Shown here: in pieces, positions 50,790 through 60,840 of the stretch | Layout: every line of letters begins with the position of its first letter | How positions within the stretch are numbered: position 1 is the first letter of the stretch | NCBI GenBank assembly: GCA_018970445.1 | Contig: JAGWWF010000007.1 | Location: 1 to 64,000 of the forward strand | Direction: 5' to 3' | Length of the DNA stretch: 64,000 bases | DNA from: Alphaproteobacteria bacterium | Lineage (GTDB): Bacteria; Pseudomonadota; Alphaproteobacteria; Sphingomonadales; Sphingomonadaceae | The notes under the pieces: generated by a model | Told to the model about the DNA's origin: nothing | The model's input: only the letters and a program-made list of their open reading frames with translations | The model's database searches: none | Made by a program: the position numbers and the translations under genes

Positions 50790-51917
50790 ATGAAGATTGC
50801 GGTGCTCAAGGAAATCGCGGCCAACGAACGCCGCGTCGGCGCGACGCCGGAAACGGTGAAGAAGCTGATCGCTCTGGGCGCCAGCGTGGCGGTGGAAGCC
50901 GGTGCCGGCTTTGGCGCGCGGATTTCGGATGCGGATTATGCCGCCGCCGGGGCGATTGTGGATGGCCGCGCCGAAGTGATTGCCGGGGCGCAGATGGTGC
51001 TGGGCATCCAGGCCCCGCCGCTGGCCGATCTGCCCGGCATTGCCAGCGGCACCATCGTGGCCGCCATCATGGCCCCGTTCAACGATCGGGCAAAGATCGA
51101 GGCCTATGCCGCCGCGGACCTGGTGGCCTTTGCCATGGAATTCATGCCGCGCACCACGCGCGCCCAATCGATGGACGTGCTGTCCAGCCAGTCCAACCTG
51201 GCCGGTTACAAGGCGGTGATCGATGCCGGTGAAGCCTATGGCCGGGCGTTCCCGATGATGATGACGGCGGCCGGCACCATCAGCGCCGCGCGCGTGTTCA
51301 TCATGGGCGTGGGCGTGGCCGGCCTGCAGGCGATCGCCACGGCGCGGCGGCTGGGCGGCGTGGTGAGCGCCACCGACGTGCGTTCGGCCACCAGGGAACA
51401 GATTGAATCGCTGGGCGCCAAGGCGATCTTCGTGGAAAAGGTGGCGGGCATTTCGGGCGAAGGCGCCGGCGGTTATGCCACGGAAATGAGCGATGAATAC
51501 AAGGCGGCGCAGGCCGAGCTGGTCTCGGCCCACATCGCGAAACAGGATATCGTCATCACCACCGCGCTGATCCCCGGCCGGCCGGCGCCGCGGCTGATCA
51601 GTGATGCGCAGGTGGCCAGCATGCGGCCGGGCAGCGTGATCGTCGATCTGGCGGTGGACAGCGGCGGCAATGTCGAAGGCGCGGTGGCCGGCGACGTGGT
51701 GGAGCGCCACGGCGTGACGATCATCGGCCATTCGAACCCGGCCAGCCGCATCGCGCCCGATGCCTCGGCCCTGTTCAGCCGCAACTTCTTCAACATGATC
51801 GCGGCCTTCTGGAACAAGGAGGCGAAAGCGGCCGATTGGCCGGCCGATGATGACATCGTGAAGGGCATCAAGCTGACCGAGGGCGGTAGAATCGTCCACG
51901 AACGGTTGCAGGGGTAA
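50790..51917 (+). CDS. pntA1: NAD(P) transhydrogenase alpha subunit, part 1 (dI)
   Basis: A 375-residue soluble NAD(H)-binding subunit. [26 protein letters not shown] is the family start, the Rossmann loop is [17 protein letters not shown], and the segment [38 protein letters not shown] is the mobile-loop region. The membrane part is a separate gene downstream, the split layout of alphaproteobacteria. With PntA2 and PntB it uses the proton gradient to make NADPH. ATG 50790 follows GGGGCGG. Confidence 0.96.
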   Translation: MKIAVLKEIAANERRVGATPETVKKLIALGASVAVEAGAGFGARISDADYAAAGAIVDGRAEVIAGAQMVLGIQAPPLADLPGIASGTIVAAIMAPFNDRAKIEAYAAADLVAFAMEFMPRTTRAQSMDVLSSQSNLAGYKAVIDAGEAYGRAFPMMMTAAGTISAARVFIMGVGVAGLQAIATARRLGGVVSATDVRSATREQIESLGAKAIFVEKVAGISGEGAGGYATEMSDEYKAAQAELVSAHIAKQDIVITTALIPGRPAPRLISDAQVASMRPGSVIVDLAVDSGGNVEGAVAGDVVERHGVTIIGHSNPASRIAPDASALFSRNFFNMIAAFWNKEAKAADWPADDDIVKGIKLTEGGRIVHERLQG

Positions 51918-51922
51918 GCATC

Positions 51923-52228
51923 ATGGATTTCCTGTCGATCCTGTCGATCTTCGTGCTGGCGGTGGCCGTCGGCTATTATGTCGTGTGGTCGGTCACGCCG
52001 GCACTGCACACGCCGCTGATGGCGGTGACCAACGCCATTTCATCGGTGATCGTGGTGGGCGCGCTGATCGCGGCGGCCGAAGGCGTGGAAGCCGGCGGCG
52101 TTTCGATGTGGCTGGGGCTGGCCGGGGTGGTGCTGGCCAGCATCAACATCTTCGGCGGCTTTGCCGTCACGCGCCGCATGCTGGCCATGTACAAGAAAAA
52201 AGACAAGAAGCCGGCGGCTTCGAAGTAA
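51923..52228 (+). CDS. pntA2: NAD(P) transhydrogenase alpha subunit, part 2 (membrane)
   Basis: A 101-residue membrane subunit with three to four helices ([43 protein letters not shown] and [24 protein letters not shown]). The [14 protein letters not shown] stretch is part of the proton channel. It is five bases after pntA1 and 17 before pntB. It ends in a basic tail, [12 protein letters not shown]. Confidence 0.95.
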   Translation: MDFLSILSIFVLAVAVGYYVVWSVTPALHTPLMAVTNAISSVIVVGALIAAAEGVEAGGVSMWLGLAGVVLASINIFGGFAVTRRMLAMYKKKDKKPAASK

Positions 52229-52245
52229 CGCAGGGGTAGCCAATC

Positions 52246-53688
52246 ATGGAACACGCAGTTGCCGCCACCCCGGCCTGGGCCGTTCTGGCCTATCTGGTTG
52301 CCGGTGTGCTTTTCATCCTGTCCCTGCGCGGGCTGTCGTCGCCGGAAAGCGCCCAGGCCGGCAACCGCAACGGCATGATCGGCATGGCCATCGCGGTGGC
52401 CACCACGCTGGCGCTGCACCCCACCGGCCTGCCGTTCATCATCGGTGCCATTGCCATTGGCGGCGGCATCGGCTGGGTGATCGCCCAGCGCATCCAGATG
52501 ACGGCGATGCCGGAACTGGTGGCCGGCTTCCACAGCCTGGTGGGCATGGCCGCGGTGCTGGTGGGCTGCGCCGCCTATCTCAATCCCGCTGCCTTTGGCA
52601 TCACCGATGGGGCTGGCAGCATCCTGGCCGTGTCCCGCGTGGAAATGGGCCTGGGCGTCGCCATCGGGGCGATCACCTTTTCGGGTTCGATCATCGCCTT
52701 CCTGAAATTGTCGGGCCGCATGTCGGGTTCCCCAATCCTGCTGCCGGGGCGCCATATCCTCAATCTGGGCGTGCTGGCCGGCATCCTGGTGCTTACCGGC
52801 GTCTTTGCCCTGGACGCGACGGCGGCGGCCGGTGGCGGACCGCTGCTGTGGATCATCCTGGGCCTGTCGTTCCTGATCGGCGTCACGCTGATCATCCCGA
52901 TCGGCGGGGCCGACATGCCGGTGGTGATCTCCATGCTGAACAGCTATTCGGGCTGGGCGGCGGCGGCCATGGGCTTCACCCTGCAGAACAGCGCGATGAT
53001 CATCACCGGCGCGCTGGTCGGCTCGTCGGGCGCGATCCTGTCCTACATCATGTGCCGGGCGATGAACCGCAGCTTCATCAGCGTGATCGCCGGCGGCTTC
53101 GGGGCCGAGGCCGATGCCGGCGGGCCCAAGACCAGCGGCCCGGCCAAGAGCTACAAGGCCGGCAGCGCCGATGATGCCGCCTTCATCATGCAGAACGCCG
53201 AAAGCGTGATCATCGTGCCCGGATACGGCATGGCGGTGTCCCAGGCGCAGCATGTGCTGCGCGAGATGGGCGATCTGCTGAAGAAGGAAGGCGTGTCGGT
53301 GAAATACGCCATCCACCCGGTGGCGGGGCGCATGCCGGGCCACATGAACGTGCTGCTGGCCGAAGCCAATGTGCCGTACGACGAGGTGTTCGAGCTGGAG
53401 GACATCAACAGCGAGTTCGGCCAGTGCGATGTCGCCTTCGTGATCGGCGCCAACGACGTGACCAACCCGCTGGCCAAGACCGACAAGACCAGCCCGATTT
53501 ACGGCATGCCGATCCTGGACGTGGAAAAGGCCAAGACCGTGCTGTTCGTGAAGCGCTCCATGGGCGGGGTGGGTTATGCCGGGGTGGACAATCCGGTGTT
53601 CTATGCCGACAATACGATGATGTTGCTGGCCGATGCCAAGAAGATGGTGGAAAATATCGTCAAGGGGCTGAACGGCGGCGGGCATTGA
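52246..53688 (+). CDS. pntB: NAD(P) transhydrogenase beta subunit
   Basis: A 480-residue protein: about nine membrane helices (residues 1-270), then the NADP(H)-binding domain dIII. Signature parts are GAVTFSGSIIAFLKL-like GAITFSGS, GGADMPVVISMLNSYSGWAAAAMGF, VIIVPGYGMAVSQAQH, YAIHPVAGRMPGHMNVLLAEA and FVIGANDVTNPLAKTD, with VLFVKRSMGGVGYAGVDNPVF near the end. This completes the pntA1-pntA2-pntB enzyme. A strong terminator lies about 60 bases after the stop. Confidence 0.97.
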   Translation: MEHAVAATPAWAVLAYLVAGVLFILSLRGLSSPESAQAGNRNGMIGMAIAVATTLALHPTGLPFIIGAIAIGGGIGWVIAQRIQMTAMPELVAGFHSLVGMAAVLVGCAAYLNPAAFGITDGAGSILAVSRVEMGLGVAIGAITFSGSIIAFLKLSGRMSGSPILLPGRHILNLGVLAGILVLTGVFALDATAAAGGGPLLWIILGLSFLIGVTLIIPIGGADMPVVISMLNSYSGWAAAAMGFTLQNSAMIITGALVGSSGAILSYIMCRAMNRSFISVIAGGFGAEADAGGPKTSGPAKSYKAGSADDAAFIMQNAESVIIVPGYGMAVSQAQHVLREMGDLLKKEGVSVKYAIHPVAGRMPGHMNVLLAEANVPYDEVFELEDINSEFGQCDVAFVIGANDVTNPLAKTDKTSPIYGMPILDVEKAKTVLFVKRSMGGVGYAGVDNPVFYADNTMMLLADAKKMVENIVKGLNGGGH

Positions 53689-54021
53689 TCGCAGCCGGGC
53701 GCGCAAATAGCCTAGCTATTTACCGACTCCGGCAAGATCGGACGGCGAGCGAAAAGGGCGGGAGCATTCTCCCGCCCTTTTTGACTCGTCCGACGGCGCG
53801 GCTCCGCCGCGCACCTGCTTCCTTTCTTGACGACCTTGAGCGGACTCGGCGGCTCCGCCGCCGGCCGCGCCCTTCACGTCCTCGCCTCGGAGCCCGCGCC
53901 TGGCGCACCCCCTCCGTCGCCTGCGGCGCCACCTCCCCCGGAGGGGGAGGATCGGCCTTGCCCCAAGGCTGAACCCGCGCCAGACTGAACCGGCCGAACA
54001 CAACCACAGGGGAACCCGATC
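53689..54021. other. Intergenic region with several hairpins
   Basis: This 333-bp gap has no convincing gene. After the pntB terminator come small GC-rich dyads near 53795-53815 and 53848-53863, then CCTCCCCC/GGGGGAGG arms at 53932-53939 and 53943-53950. That last motif resembles intergenic repeats widespread in sphingomonads. Confidence 0.55.
53752..53782 (+). terminator. Rho-independent terminator of the pnt operon
   Basis: A 9-bp GC stem (53756-53764 with 53769-53777) with a CATT loop, flanked by an A-run and followed by TTTTT. The A-run would let it act in both directions. Confidence 0.9.
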
Positions 54022-54528
54022 ATGCCGCTTTCGCTTCACGCCGCCTTCGTGCCATCCTGCCGGCAGGTGCTGGCCGGCTGTCTTGGCGTGCTGACCAAGG
54101 CGCAGGCCGCCGGCTTCACCGATCTGGAAGCGCGGCTGGCGCCCGACATGTTCCCGCTGGCGTTTCAGGTGCAGAGCGTGGCGGGGCACAGCGCGGGTGC
54201 GATTGCCGCAGTGCGCGCCGGCCAGTTCAGCCCCGGCGGCGGCTTTGCCATGCCGGAGGCCAGCTATGCCGGCTTTGCCGCGATGCTGAACGAGGCCGAT
54301 GCGGCGCTGGCCAGCGTGACCGAGGCGGAGATGGAGGCTTTCATCGGCGGCGACACGGCATTCGTGTTTGGCGAGCGGCGGATGCCGTTCAAGTCCGAGG
54401 ATTTCCTGCTCAGCTTCGCGCAGCCGAACTTCTATTTCCATGCCTCGATCCTCTACGGCATTTTCCGCAGCCAGGGCGTCGCGCTGGGCAAGAAGGATTA
54501 TCTGGGCCGGCCGCGCATGGCGGTGTGA
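54022..54528 (+). CDS. DUF1993 domain-containing protein
   Basis: A 168-residue protein of unknown function. It matches DUF1993 over its length: MPLSLHAAFVPSCRQVLAG, ARLAPDMFPLAFQVQSVAGHSAG, ERRMPFKSEDFLLSFAQPNFYFHASILYGIFRSQGV and GKKDYLGRP. These are all-helical DinB-like cytoplasmic proteins. No signal peptide or operon partner is seen. The start follows ACAGGGGAA. Confidence 0.85.
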   Translation: MPLSLHAAFVPSCRQVLAGCLGVLTKAQAAGFTDLEARLAPDMFPLAFQVQSVAGHSAGAIAAVRAGQFSPGGGFAMPEASYAGFAAMLNEADAALASVTEAEMEAFIGGDTAFVFGERRMPFKSEDFLLSFAQPNFYFHASILYGIFRSQGVALGKKDYLGRPRMAV

Positions 54529-54548
54529 GCGGGGGCAGGCGGCGAGAC

Positions 54549-54583
54549 GCCGCCCCCGGCCCCTTCCTGGCCGGAGGGGCGGC
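54549..54583. terminator. GC-rich hairpin after the DUF1993 gene
   Basis: Arms 54549-54561 and 54569-54583 pair with a two-base bulge. No T-run follows, so it may slow or process transcripts rather than end them outright. Confidence 0.35.
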
Positions 54584-54651
54584 ACAGCAGCACGCCCACG
54601 CTTGAATGGCTGGCAAGAAGCGGGCATGGCCTTGGCCCAGGGAGAAGCAAC

Positions 54652-55818
54652 ATGAACCGTGCCATCATCGCCGCATTGCTGATTGCCGCCCCGGCCTGCG
54701 CCGCCCCGGTGGAACAGGGGCCACCCAACGTGCCGGAAAAATCGCCGGCCTTTGCCGGGCAGACCCGCGCCGAAGCGGTGGTGTCGAAGACGAAGCTGAA
54801 CGTGACCGAACTGGCCAGCGGGCTGAACAAGCCGTGGGGCGTGGCGGTGCTGGACGGCGGTTTCTTCCTGGTGAGCGAGAAGGCGGCCGGGCGGTTGACC
54901 ATCGTGGACACGGGCGGCGTGAAGCAGGTGGTGACCGGCACCCCGGCCACCGACACGCGCAACCAGGGCGGCATGCTGGGCGTGGCCAATCCGGGCGATG
55001 GCTGGATCTACTGGAGCTATGCCGAACCGCGAGACGGTGGCAATGGCACGGCAGTGGCGCGCGGCCATCTGGTGGGCAACCAGATGCGCGATGTGCAGGT
55101 GATTTTCCGCCAGCTGCCCACGCTGGATGCCACCCAGCATTATGGCGGCCGGCTGGTGTTTCCCAAGGATGGCACCATCATCATCACGCTGGGCGAGCGA
55201 TCGATCCTGCCCGGCCGCATGCAGGCGCAGAAGCTGGACAGCCTGCTGGGCAAGATCGTGCGGGTGAACCGCGATGGCAGCATTCCCAGGGACAATCCCT
55301 TTGTGGGCAAGGCCGGCGCGCGGCCGGAAATCTGGAGCTATGGCAACCGCAACGTGCAGGGCGCGGCGCTGGATGCGAAGGGCCGGCTGTGGGAGGTGGA
55401 GCATGGCCCGCAGGGCGGCGACGAGCTGAACCTGATCGGCAAGGGCCGCGATTATGGCTGGCCCAGCATCACCTATGGCGAGGAATATTCGGGCAAGCCG
55501 ATTTCCGAAAGCGCCACCCAGGCCGAGGGCATGGAACAGCCGGTCTATTATTGGGATCCGGTGATCGCGCCATCGGGCATGCTGTTCTACAGCGGCAAGG
55601 CGATGCCAGAGTATAAGGGCAATATCCTGGTGGGCGGCCTGCGCTCCACCGCGCTGGTGCGGCTGGTGCTGAAGGGTGACAAGGTGGTGGGCGAGGAACG
55701 GCTGCTGACGGACCGCAAGCAGCGCATCCGCGACGTGATCGAAGGCCCGGCCGGCGAGCTGTATCTGTTGACCGACGATGTGGACGGCCGGCTGCTGAAG
55801 GTGACGCCGGCGGGGTGA
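54652..55818 (+). CDS. PQQ-dependent soluble sugar dehydrogenase-like protein
   Basis: A 388-residue protein with a signal peptide (AIIAALLIAAPACAA, a possible lipoprotein Cys at 16). It is a six-bladed propeller of the soluble aldose dehydrogenase (YliI/Asd) type: LNKPWGVAVLDGG, NQGGMLGVA, LDATQHYGGRLVF (catalytic His), SYGNRNVQGAALD, EHGPQGGDELN and GRDYGWPSITYG. Such enzymes use PQQ to oxidise sugars in the periplasm; no PQQ synthesis gene is in the window. The start follows GGGAGAAGC. Confidence 0.92.
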   Translation: MNRAIIAALLIAAPACAAPVEQGPPNVPEKSPAFAGQTRAEAVVSKTKLNVTELASGLNKPWGVAVLDGGFFLVSEKAAGRLTIVDTGGVKQVVTGTPATDTRNQGGMLGVANPGDGWIYWSYAEPRDGGNGTAVARGHLVGNQMRDVQVIFRQLPTLDATQHYGGRLVFPKDGTIIITLGERSILPGRMQAQKLDSLLGKIVRVNRDGSIPRDNPFVGKAGARPEIWSYGNRNVQGAALDAKGRLWEVEHGPQGGDELNLIGKGRDYGWPSITYGEEYSGKPISESATQAEGMEQPVYYWDPVIAPSGMLFYSGKAMPEYKGNILVGGLRSTALVRLVLKGDKVVGEERLLTDRKQRIRDVIEGPAGELYLLTDDVDGRLLKVTPAG

Positions 55819-55828
55819 TCCAAAGGGA

Positions 55829-55879
55829 CACGTCATGCTGAACCTGGACGGCGCAGCCAACCAGGTTCAGCATGACGTG
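55829..55879. repeat. Palindromic REP-like hairpin
   Basis: Perfect 19-bp arms (55829-55847 and 55861-55879) enclose a 13-base loop. The arm core CATGCTGAACCTGG resembles the arm of the element at 9006-9132 (CATGCCGAGCTTG). It lies 10 bases after the sugar dehydrogenase stop and may also help end transcription. Confidence 0.7.
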
Positions 55880-55899
55880 ATTGTTTCTGGACAGGACGG

Positions 55900-55928
55900 T
55901 TGACGCAGCGGCCACGCCGCGCTAACGC
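55900..55928 (+). promoter_or_regulatory. Candidate rpsB promoter
   Basis: TTGACGC (55900-55906) is followed after 14 bases by GCTAACGC (55921-55928), the best match in the window to the Caulobacter housekeeping promoter. It leaves a leader of about 90 bases before rpsB, in which an autoregulatory structure is possible but not shown. Confidence 0.5.
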
Positions 55929-56025
55929 CGCGCTTCCAAAAACCCCACGCGGGGGGACATATCCGGTGCCGGGCGATTGTGCCTTGTCACTCCCCCGCGG
56001 CGGCTCAACCGGAGGTTAGATACTC

Positions 56026-56829
56026 ATGGCGGCTCCCGTCGTTACCATGGCGCAATTGCTTGAAGCCGGCGCCCATTTCGGCCACCAGACGCATCGCTGG
56101 AACCCGAAGATGAAGCCTTACATCTTTGGCGATCGCAACGGCGTCCACATCATCGATCTGTCGCAGACCGTGCCCCTGTTTGCCCGCGCGCTCGATTTCG
56201 TGCGCGCTTCGGTGCAGCATGGCGGCAAGGTGCTGTTTGTCGGCACCAAGCGCCAGGCGCAGGATCCGATCGCCGAAGCCGCGCGCCGCTGCGGCCAGCA
56301 TTATGTCAACCATCGCTGGCTGGGCGGCATGCTCACCAACTGGAAGACGATCTCGGGCTCCATCCGCAAGTTCAAGCAGCTGGAAGAGACCCTGTCGGGT
56401 GACACCACCGGTTTCACCAAGAAGGAAGTGCTGAAGCTGACGCGCGAGCGCGACAAGTTCGAAGCCAGCCTGGGCGGCATCCGCGACATGGGCGGCCTGC
56501 CCGATGTGATCTTCATCATCGACGTGAACAAGGAAGAACTGGCCGTCAAGGAAGCCAATGTGCTGGGCATCCCGGTGGTGGCCATCCTGGATTCCAACAC
56601 CGATCCCAGCGGCATCGCCTTCCCGGTGCCGGGCAATGACGATGCCAGCCGGGCCATCCAGCTGTATGTGAACGCCATTGCCGATGCGGTGATCGATGCC
56701 CGCCAGGGCCGCGCTGCCGATATGGGCGTGGATCTGGGCGCGATGGAGGAAGCCCCGGTGGAATATCTGGCCCCGGAAGCCGATGTCGCGGCCGAAGCGG
56801 TTGCCGAAGCGATGCTGCCGGAGGCCTGA
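56026..56829 (+). CDS. rpsB: 30S ribosomal protein S2
   Basis: A 267-residue S2. [85 protein letters not shown] and [23 protein letters not shown] are all family signatures. The acidic tail of about 40 residues ([20 protein letters not shown]) is common in alphaproteobacteria. GGAGG precedes the start. It is followed by tsf, the conserved order. Confidence 0.98.
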   Translation: MAAPVVTMAQLLEAGAHFGHQTHRWNPKMKPYIFGDRNGVHIIDLSQTVPLFARALDFVRASVQHGGKVLFVGTKRQAQDPIAEAARRCGQHYVNHRWLGGMLTNWKTISGSIRKFKQLEETLSGDTTGFTKKEVLKLTRERDKFEASLGGIRDMGGLPDVIFIIDVNKEELAVKEANVLGIPVVAILDSNTDPSGIAFPVPGNDDASRAIQLYVNAIADAVIDARQGRAADMGVDLGAMEEAPVEYLAPEADVAAEAVAEAMLPEA

Positions 56830-56849
56830 GCCTCACCCCCCGAACAGCG

Positions 56850-56881
56850 GGAGGCCGGATGCGCGGGCGCATCCGGCCTCC
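56850..56881 (+). terminator. Strong hairpin between rpsB and tsf
   Basis: A stem of about 14 bp (56850-56863 with 56868-56881) lies in the rpsB-tsf gap without a T-run. A partial terminator or processing site would let S2 and EF-Ts be made at different levels. Confidence 0.5.
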
Positions 56882-56944
56882 TGTCACAGGCATGACACAC
56901 TGGCGCGGCATGGGCCGGCCAGTTCAACCCGAAAGGAATGTCCC

Positions 56945-57871
56945 ATGGCTGATATCACTGCCAGCATGGTGAAGGATCTGCGCGACAAGACCGGCGCGGG
57001 CATGATGGATTGCAAGAAGGCGCTGGCCGAAACCGCCGGCGACATGGAAGCCGCCGTGGATTGGCTGCGCGCCAAGGGCCTGGCCGCGGCTGCCAAGAAG
57101 GCCGGCCGCACCGCCGCCGAAGGCCTGGTGGGCGTGGCCGTGTCCGGCACCCGCGGCGCTGCCGTGGAAGTGAACAGCGAAACCGATTTCGTGGCCAAAA
57201 ACGACATTTTCCAGGCGTTCGTGCGCACCGTGACCGGCCTGGCGCTGGACAGCGCCGCCGATGTCGAGGCGCTGGCCGCGATGCCGTTCCCCGGCGGCGA
57301 GGGCAGCGTGGCCGAAAAGCTGACCGCCAACATCGCCACCATCGGCGAACAGCAGAGCCTGCGCCGCACCGCCATCCTGGAAGTGGGCCAGGGCACGGTG
57401 GCGGCCTATGTCCACAATGCCGTGGCGCCGGGCATCGGCCGCATCGGCGTGCTGGTCGGCCTGGAATCGGCCGCCCCGGCCGATGTGCTGGAACCGCTGG
57501 CCAAGCAGCTGGCCATGCATGTCGCCGCCGCCAGCCCGCTGGCGCTGGACGAAGCCAGCCTGGATCAGGCGCTGGTGGAGCGTGAGCGCGCCATCGCCCG
57601 CGAAAAGGCCGCCACCAGCGGCAAGCCGGACGACATCATCGAGAAGATGATCGAAGGCGGCGTGCGCAAGTTCGCCCAGGAATCGACCCTGATGGGCCAG
57701 CTGTTCGTGATGGACGGCAAGACCCGGATTGCCGATGTCGTGGCCGCTGCCGCCAAGGCCGCCGGCACCGCCATCACGGTGAAGGGCTATGTGCGCATGC
57801 AGCTGGGCGAAGGCATCGAAAAGCAGCAGAGCGATTTCGCCGCCGAGGTGGCTGCCGCCGCCGGCCTGTAA
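56945..57871 (+). CDS. tsf: Elongation factor Ts
   Basis: A 308-residue guanine-nucleotide exchange factor for EF-Tu. The N-terminal UBA-like domain [26 protein letters not shown], the TDFVAKND motif and the C-terminal [15 protein letters not shown] stretch are clear. AAGGAA precedes ATG 56945. It ends at a strong terminator, so rpsB-tsf form one unit. Confidence 0.98.
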   Translation: MADITASMVKDLRDKTGAGMMDCKKALAETAGDMEAAVDWLRAKGLAAAAKKAGRTAAEGLVGVAVSGTRGAAVEVNSETDFVAKNDIFQAFVRTVTGLALDSAADVEALAAMPFPGGEGSVAEKLTANIATIGEQQSLRRTAILEVGQGTVAAYVHNAVAPGIGRIGVLVGLESAAPADVLEPLAKQLAMHVAAASPLALDEASLDQALVERERAIAREKAATSGKPDDIIEKMIEGGVRKFAQESTLMGQLFVMDGKTRIADVVAAAAKAAGTAITVKGYVRMQLGEGIEKQQSDFAAEVAAAAGL

Positions 57872-57887
57872 TCACCCTGCCGATCAA

Positions 57888-57926
57888 GGGGGCGGGCCGG
57901 GGGCAACCTTGGGCCCGCCCTTTTTT
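57888..57926 (+). terminator. Rho-independent terminator of rpsB-tsf
   Basis: A 9-bp GC stem (57890-57898 with 57912-57920), preceded by an A/G run and followed by six T residues. Confidence 0.9.
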
Positions 57927-57938
57927 GTGTGGCAGCGC

Positions 57939-57967
57939 TTGGCAGGGGGGCTGTGCGCCGCTAGTGA
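57939..57967 (+). promoter_or_regulatory. Candidate promoter of the pyrH-bamA cluster
   Basis: TTGGCAG (57939-57945) is followed after 14 bases by GCTAGTGA (57960-57967), the same spacing as before rpsB. It lies just after the tsf terminator and before pyrH. Confidence 0.45.
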
Positions 57968-58003
57968 CCGAACGGCAGCAGACAGCAGGATCATCGGGGG
58001 ATC

Positions 58004-58726
58004 ATGGCCAGTTTCAAACGCATCCTGTTGAAGCTTTCGGGCGAAGTGCTGATGGGCCAGGGCAGCTATGGCATCGATCCGGAAGAAGCGACCCGCATTG
58101 CCGGCGAAGTGAAGGCGGTGCACGACACCGGGGTGGAATTGTGCCTGGTGGTGGGCGGCGGCAACATCTTTCGCGGGCTGGCGGCGGCAGCCAAGGGCTT
58201 TGATCGCGGCAGCGCCGATTACATGGGCATGCTGGCCACGGTGATGAACGCGCTGGCCATGCAGAATGCACTGGAAAACATCGGGGTGGAAACCCGCGTG
58301 CAATCGGCGATTCCGATGCCATCGGTGTGCGAACCCTATATCCGCCGCCGCGCCGAACGACATCTGGAAAAGGGCCGGGTGGTGATCTTTGCCGCCGGCA
58401 CCGGCAATCCGTTCTTCACCACCGATACCGGGGCCGCGCTGCGCGCCGCCGAAATGAACTGTGATGCGCTGTTCAAGGGCACCAGTGTGGATGGCGTCTA
58501 TGATGCCGATCCCAAGCAGGTGGCCAGCGCCCGCCGTTATGAACAGGTCAGCTATTCCAGGGTGCTGGCCGACAATCTGAAGGTGATGGATGCCAGCGCG
58601 GTATCCATGTGCCGCGACAATGATATTCCCATCATCGTGTTCAACATCCGCGAGCCCGGCACCCTGCTGTCGGTTCTGAACGGGCAGGGCACGTCGACCA
58701 TCGTGACAGGAGAGAGCAATGGCTGA
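58004..58726 (+). CDS. pyrH: UMP kinase
   Basis: A 240-residue amino-acid-kinase-fold UMP kinase that makes [68 protein letters not shown] and DGVYDADPK are present. Typical length. The stop overlaps frr by 8 bases. Confidence 0.98.
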   Translation: MASFKRILLKLSGEVLMGQGSYGIDPEEATRIAGEVKAVHDTGVELCLVVGGGNIFRGLAAAAKGFDRGSADYMGMLATVMNALAMQNALENIGVETRVQSAIPMPSVCEPYIRRRAERHLEKGRVVIFAAGTGNPFFTTDTGAALRAAEMNCDALFKGTSVDGVYDADPKQVASARRYEQVSYSRVLADNLKVMDASAVSMCRDNDIPIIVFNIREPGTLLSVLNGQGTSTIVTGESNG

Positions 58727-59288
58727 GTTCGAGCCCGGCCCGTTCAAGGCCGATCTGGAGCGCCGCACCGCTGGCGCCATCGAGGCGCTGAAGCATGATC
58801 TGGGCAGCCTGCGCACCGGCCGCGCCAACACCAGCCTGCTCGATACGGTGCAGGTGGAGGTTTATGGTTCGATGATGCCGCTGAACCAGGTGGCGAACGT
58901 GACCGTGCCGGAACCGCGCATGCTGGCCGTGCAGGTGTGGGACAAATCCACGGTGACGCCGGTGGAAAAGGCCATTCGGTCGGCCGGGCTGGGCCTGAAC
59001 CCGATCACCGACGGCCAGACGCTGCGCCTGCCGATCCCGGACATGACCGAGGAGCGCCGCAAGGAAATGGTCAAGCTGGCCGGTTCCTATGCCGAAAAGG
59101 CCAAGATTGCCGCGCGCAACGTGCGCCGCGACGGCATGGAGGCGCTCAAGACCGCCGAGAAGAAGGGCAAGATCAGCCAGGACGAGCAGAAGCGGCTGGA
59201 AACCGACGTGCAGAAGATTACCGACAAGGCGATGCTGGACATTGATGCCGCCACGGCCGCCAAGGAAAAGGAAATACTGGGCAAGTGA
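58719..59288 (+). CDS. frr: Ribosome recycling factor
   Basis: A 189-residue RRF, which splits post-termination ribosomes with [61 protein letters not shown] and [18 protein letters not shown] are signatures. AGGAGAG lies just before ATG 58719. The stop overlaps uppS by 4 bases. Confidence 0.98.
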   Translation: MAEFEPGPFKADLERRTAGAIEALKHDLGSLRTGRANTSLLDTVQVEVYGSMMPLNQVANVTVPEPRMLAVQVWDKSTVTPVEKAIRSAGLGLNPITDGQTLRLPIPDMTEERRKEMVKLAGSYAEKAKIAARNVRRDGMEALKTAEKKGKISQDEQKRLETDVQKITDKAMLDIDAATAAKEKEILGK

Positions 59289-60031
59289 GCGCCCCCTCCG
59301 GCCTTTCTGCCGTCCCCCTGGCCGCTGATGGTGGCGGCGGTTGCCGGCACCTGGCGATCATCATGGATGGCAATGGCCGCTGGGCCAAGGCCCGCCGGCT
59401 GCCGCGCATTGCCGGCCATCGCGCCGGGGTGGAAGCGGTGCGCCGGGTGGTGGAGGCCGCGCCCGGCCTGGGGCTGGATGTGTTGACGCTTTATGCCTTT
59501 TCCAGCGAGAACTGGAAGCGCCCGGCCGATGAGGTGAGCGACCTGATGGGGTTGCTGAAAGCCTATGTGCAATCGGAAATCGATGCGCTGCACAGGAATG
59601 GCGTGCGGCTGGAATTCATCGGCAACTGGCGGGCGCTGCAGCCCGATCTGGTCGCCCTGCTGGATCGCGCGCGGGAACGCACCGCCGGCAACCAGGGCCT
59701 GCGGCTGGTGATGGCGTTGAATTATGGCGGCCAGGATGAACTGGTGCGCGCCGCGCGCAGCCTGGCCATGGACGTGGCGGCCGGCCGGCTGGCGGCGGAT
59801 GGCGTGACGGTCGAGGCACTGGAAGCGCGGCTGGACACGGCGGCGCTGCCGCTGCCCGATGCGGTGCTGCGCACGTCGGGCGAATTGCGCCTGTCGAATT
59901 TCCTGCTGTGGCAATCGGCCTATGCCGAATTTCTGGTGACCGATACGCTGTGGCCGGATTTCGACGGCGCCGCGCTGGCGCAGGCGCTGGCCGAATTTGC
60001 CCGGCGCGAACGCCGGTTTGGCGGGCGTTGA
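59285..60031 (+). CDS. uppS: Isoprenyl (undecaprenyl) diphosphate synthase
   Basis: A 248-residue cis-prenyltransferase that makes the C55 lipid carrier for peptidoglycan. [27 protein letters not shown] holds the catalytic Asp, and [31 protein letters not shown] and [22 protein letters not shown] the substrate-binding blocks. The GTG start overlaps the frr stop; about 20 residues precede the conserved core. The stop overlaps cdsA by one base. Confidence 0.97.
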   Translation: MSAPSGLSAVPLAADGGGGCRHLAIIMDGNGRWAKARRLPRIAGHRAGVEAVRRVVEAAPGLGLDVLTLYAFSSENWKRPADEVSDLMGLLKAYVQSEIDALHRNGVRLEFIGNWRALQPDLVALLDRARERTAGNQGLRLVMALNYGGQDELVRAARSLAMDVAAGRLAADGVTVEALEARLDTAALPLPDAVLRTSGELRLSNFLLWQSAYAEFLVTDTLWPDFDGAALAQALAEFARRERRFGGR

Positions 60032-60840
60032 TGGGCGAACTGGGCAAACGCATCGCCACCGGGCTGGTGCTGGTGGCGGCAGCGGTGGCGGCGCTGTGGG
60101 CCGGCGGCATCGCCTTTGCCGCGCTGGCGACGGTGGCGGTGCTGTTGATGTGGGTGGAATGGGCAGCGATGCACCGGCTGGCGCTGCTGGCGCGGCGGGC
60201 CGGCCTGGCGGCGCTGGGCGGGGCCATGCTGCTGATGTGGATGGGGGATTGGTTTTCGGCGCTGTGGCTGCTGGCCGGGGCGGCGGGCATGGGCGGGCTG
60301 TTCTTCTTCCAGTTGCGCCAGCAGGGGCGGCGGCTCGGTCTGGATCGGCCGTTCCTGATCGGCCTGCTCTATTGCGGGCTGCCGGGGCTGGCGCTGGTGT
60401 GGCTGCGCGGGGCAGGCTGGGGCCTGTGGGCCACCCTTTTGCTGCTGCTGGTGGTGTGGGGGGCCGATATCGCCGCCTATTTCACCGGGCGCGCCATCGG
60501 CGGCCCGAAACTGGCCCCGGCGATCAGCCCGAACAAGACCTGGAGCGGCGCGCTTGGCGGCCTGGTGGGCGCGGTGGCGGCGGCGCTGCTGCTGATGCCG
60601 TTGTGGCCGGGCTATGCCAATCTGGCCGGCGCGCAGCGGCTGGCGCTGCTGGCGCTGCCGCTGGCCATCCTGTCGATCCTGGGCGATCTGTATGAAAGCT
60701 GGCTGAAACGCCGCTGCGGCGTGAAGGACAGCGGCCGCATCCTGCCCGGCCATGGCGGGGTGATGGACCGGCTGGACGGGCTGGTGCCGGTGGCGGTGGC
60801 CGGGGCAGGGATTTTTGCCATGACCGGGTGGGCGGGATGA
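60031..60840 (+). CDS. cdsA: Phosphatidate cytidylyltransferase
   Basis: A 269-residue integral membrane enzyme that makes CDP-diacylglycerol for phospholipids. Several hydrophobic helices are followed by FTGRAIGGPKLAPAISPNKTWSG and the CdsA signature KDSGRILPGHGGVMDRLDGL. ATG 60031 shares a base with the uppS stop (TGATG). It overlaps dxr by 4 bases. Confidence 0.96.
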   Translation: MGELGKRIATGLVLVAAAVAALWAGGIAFAALATVAVLLMWVEWAAMHRLALLARRAGLAALGGAMLLMWMGDWFSALWLLAGAAGMGGLFFFQLRQQGRRLGLDRPFLIGLLYCGLPGLALVWLRGAGWGLWATLLLLLVVWGADIAAYFTGRAIGGPKLAPAISPNKTWSGALGGLVGAVAAALLLMPLWPGYANLAGAQRLALLALPLAILSILGDLYESWLKRRCGVKDSGRILPGHGGVMDRLDGLVPVAVAGAGIFAMTGWAG

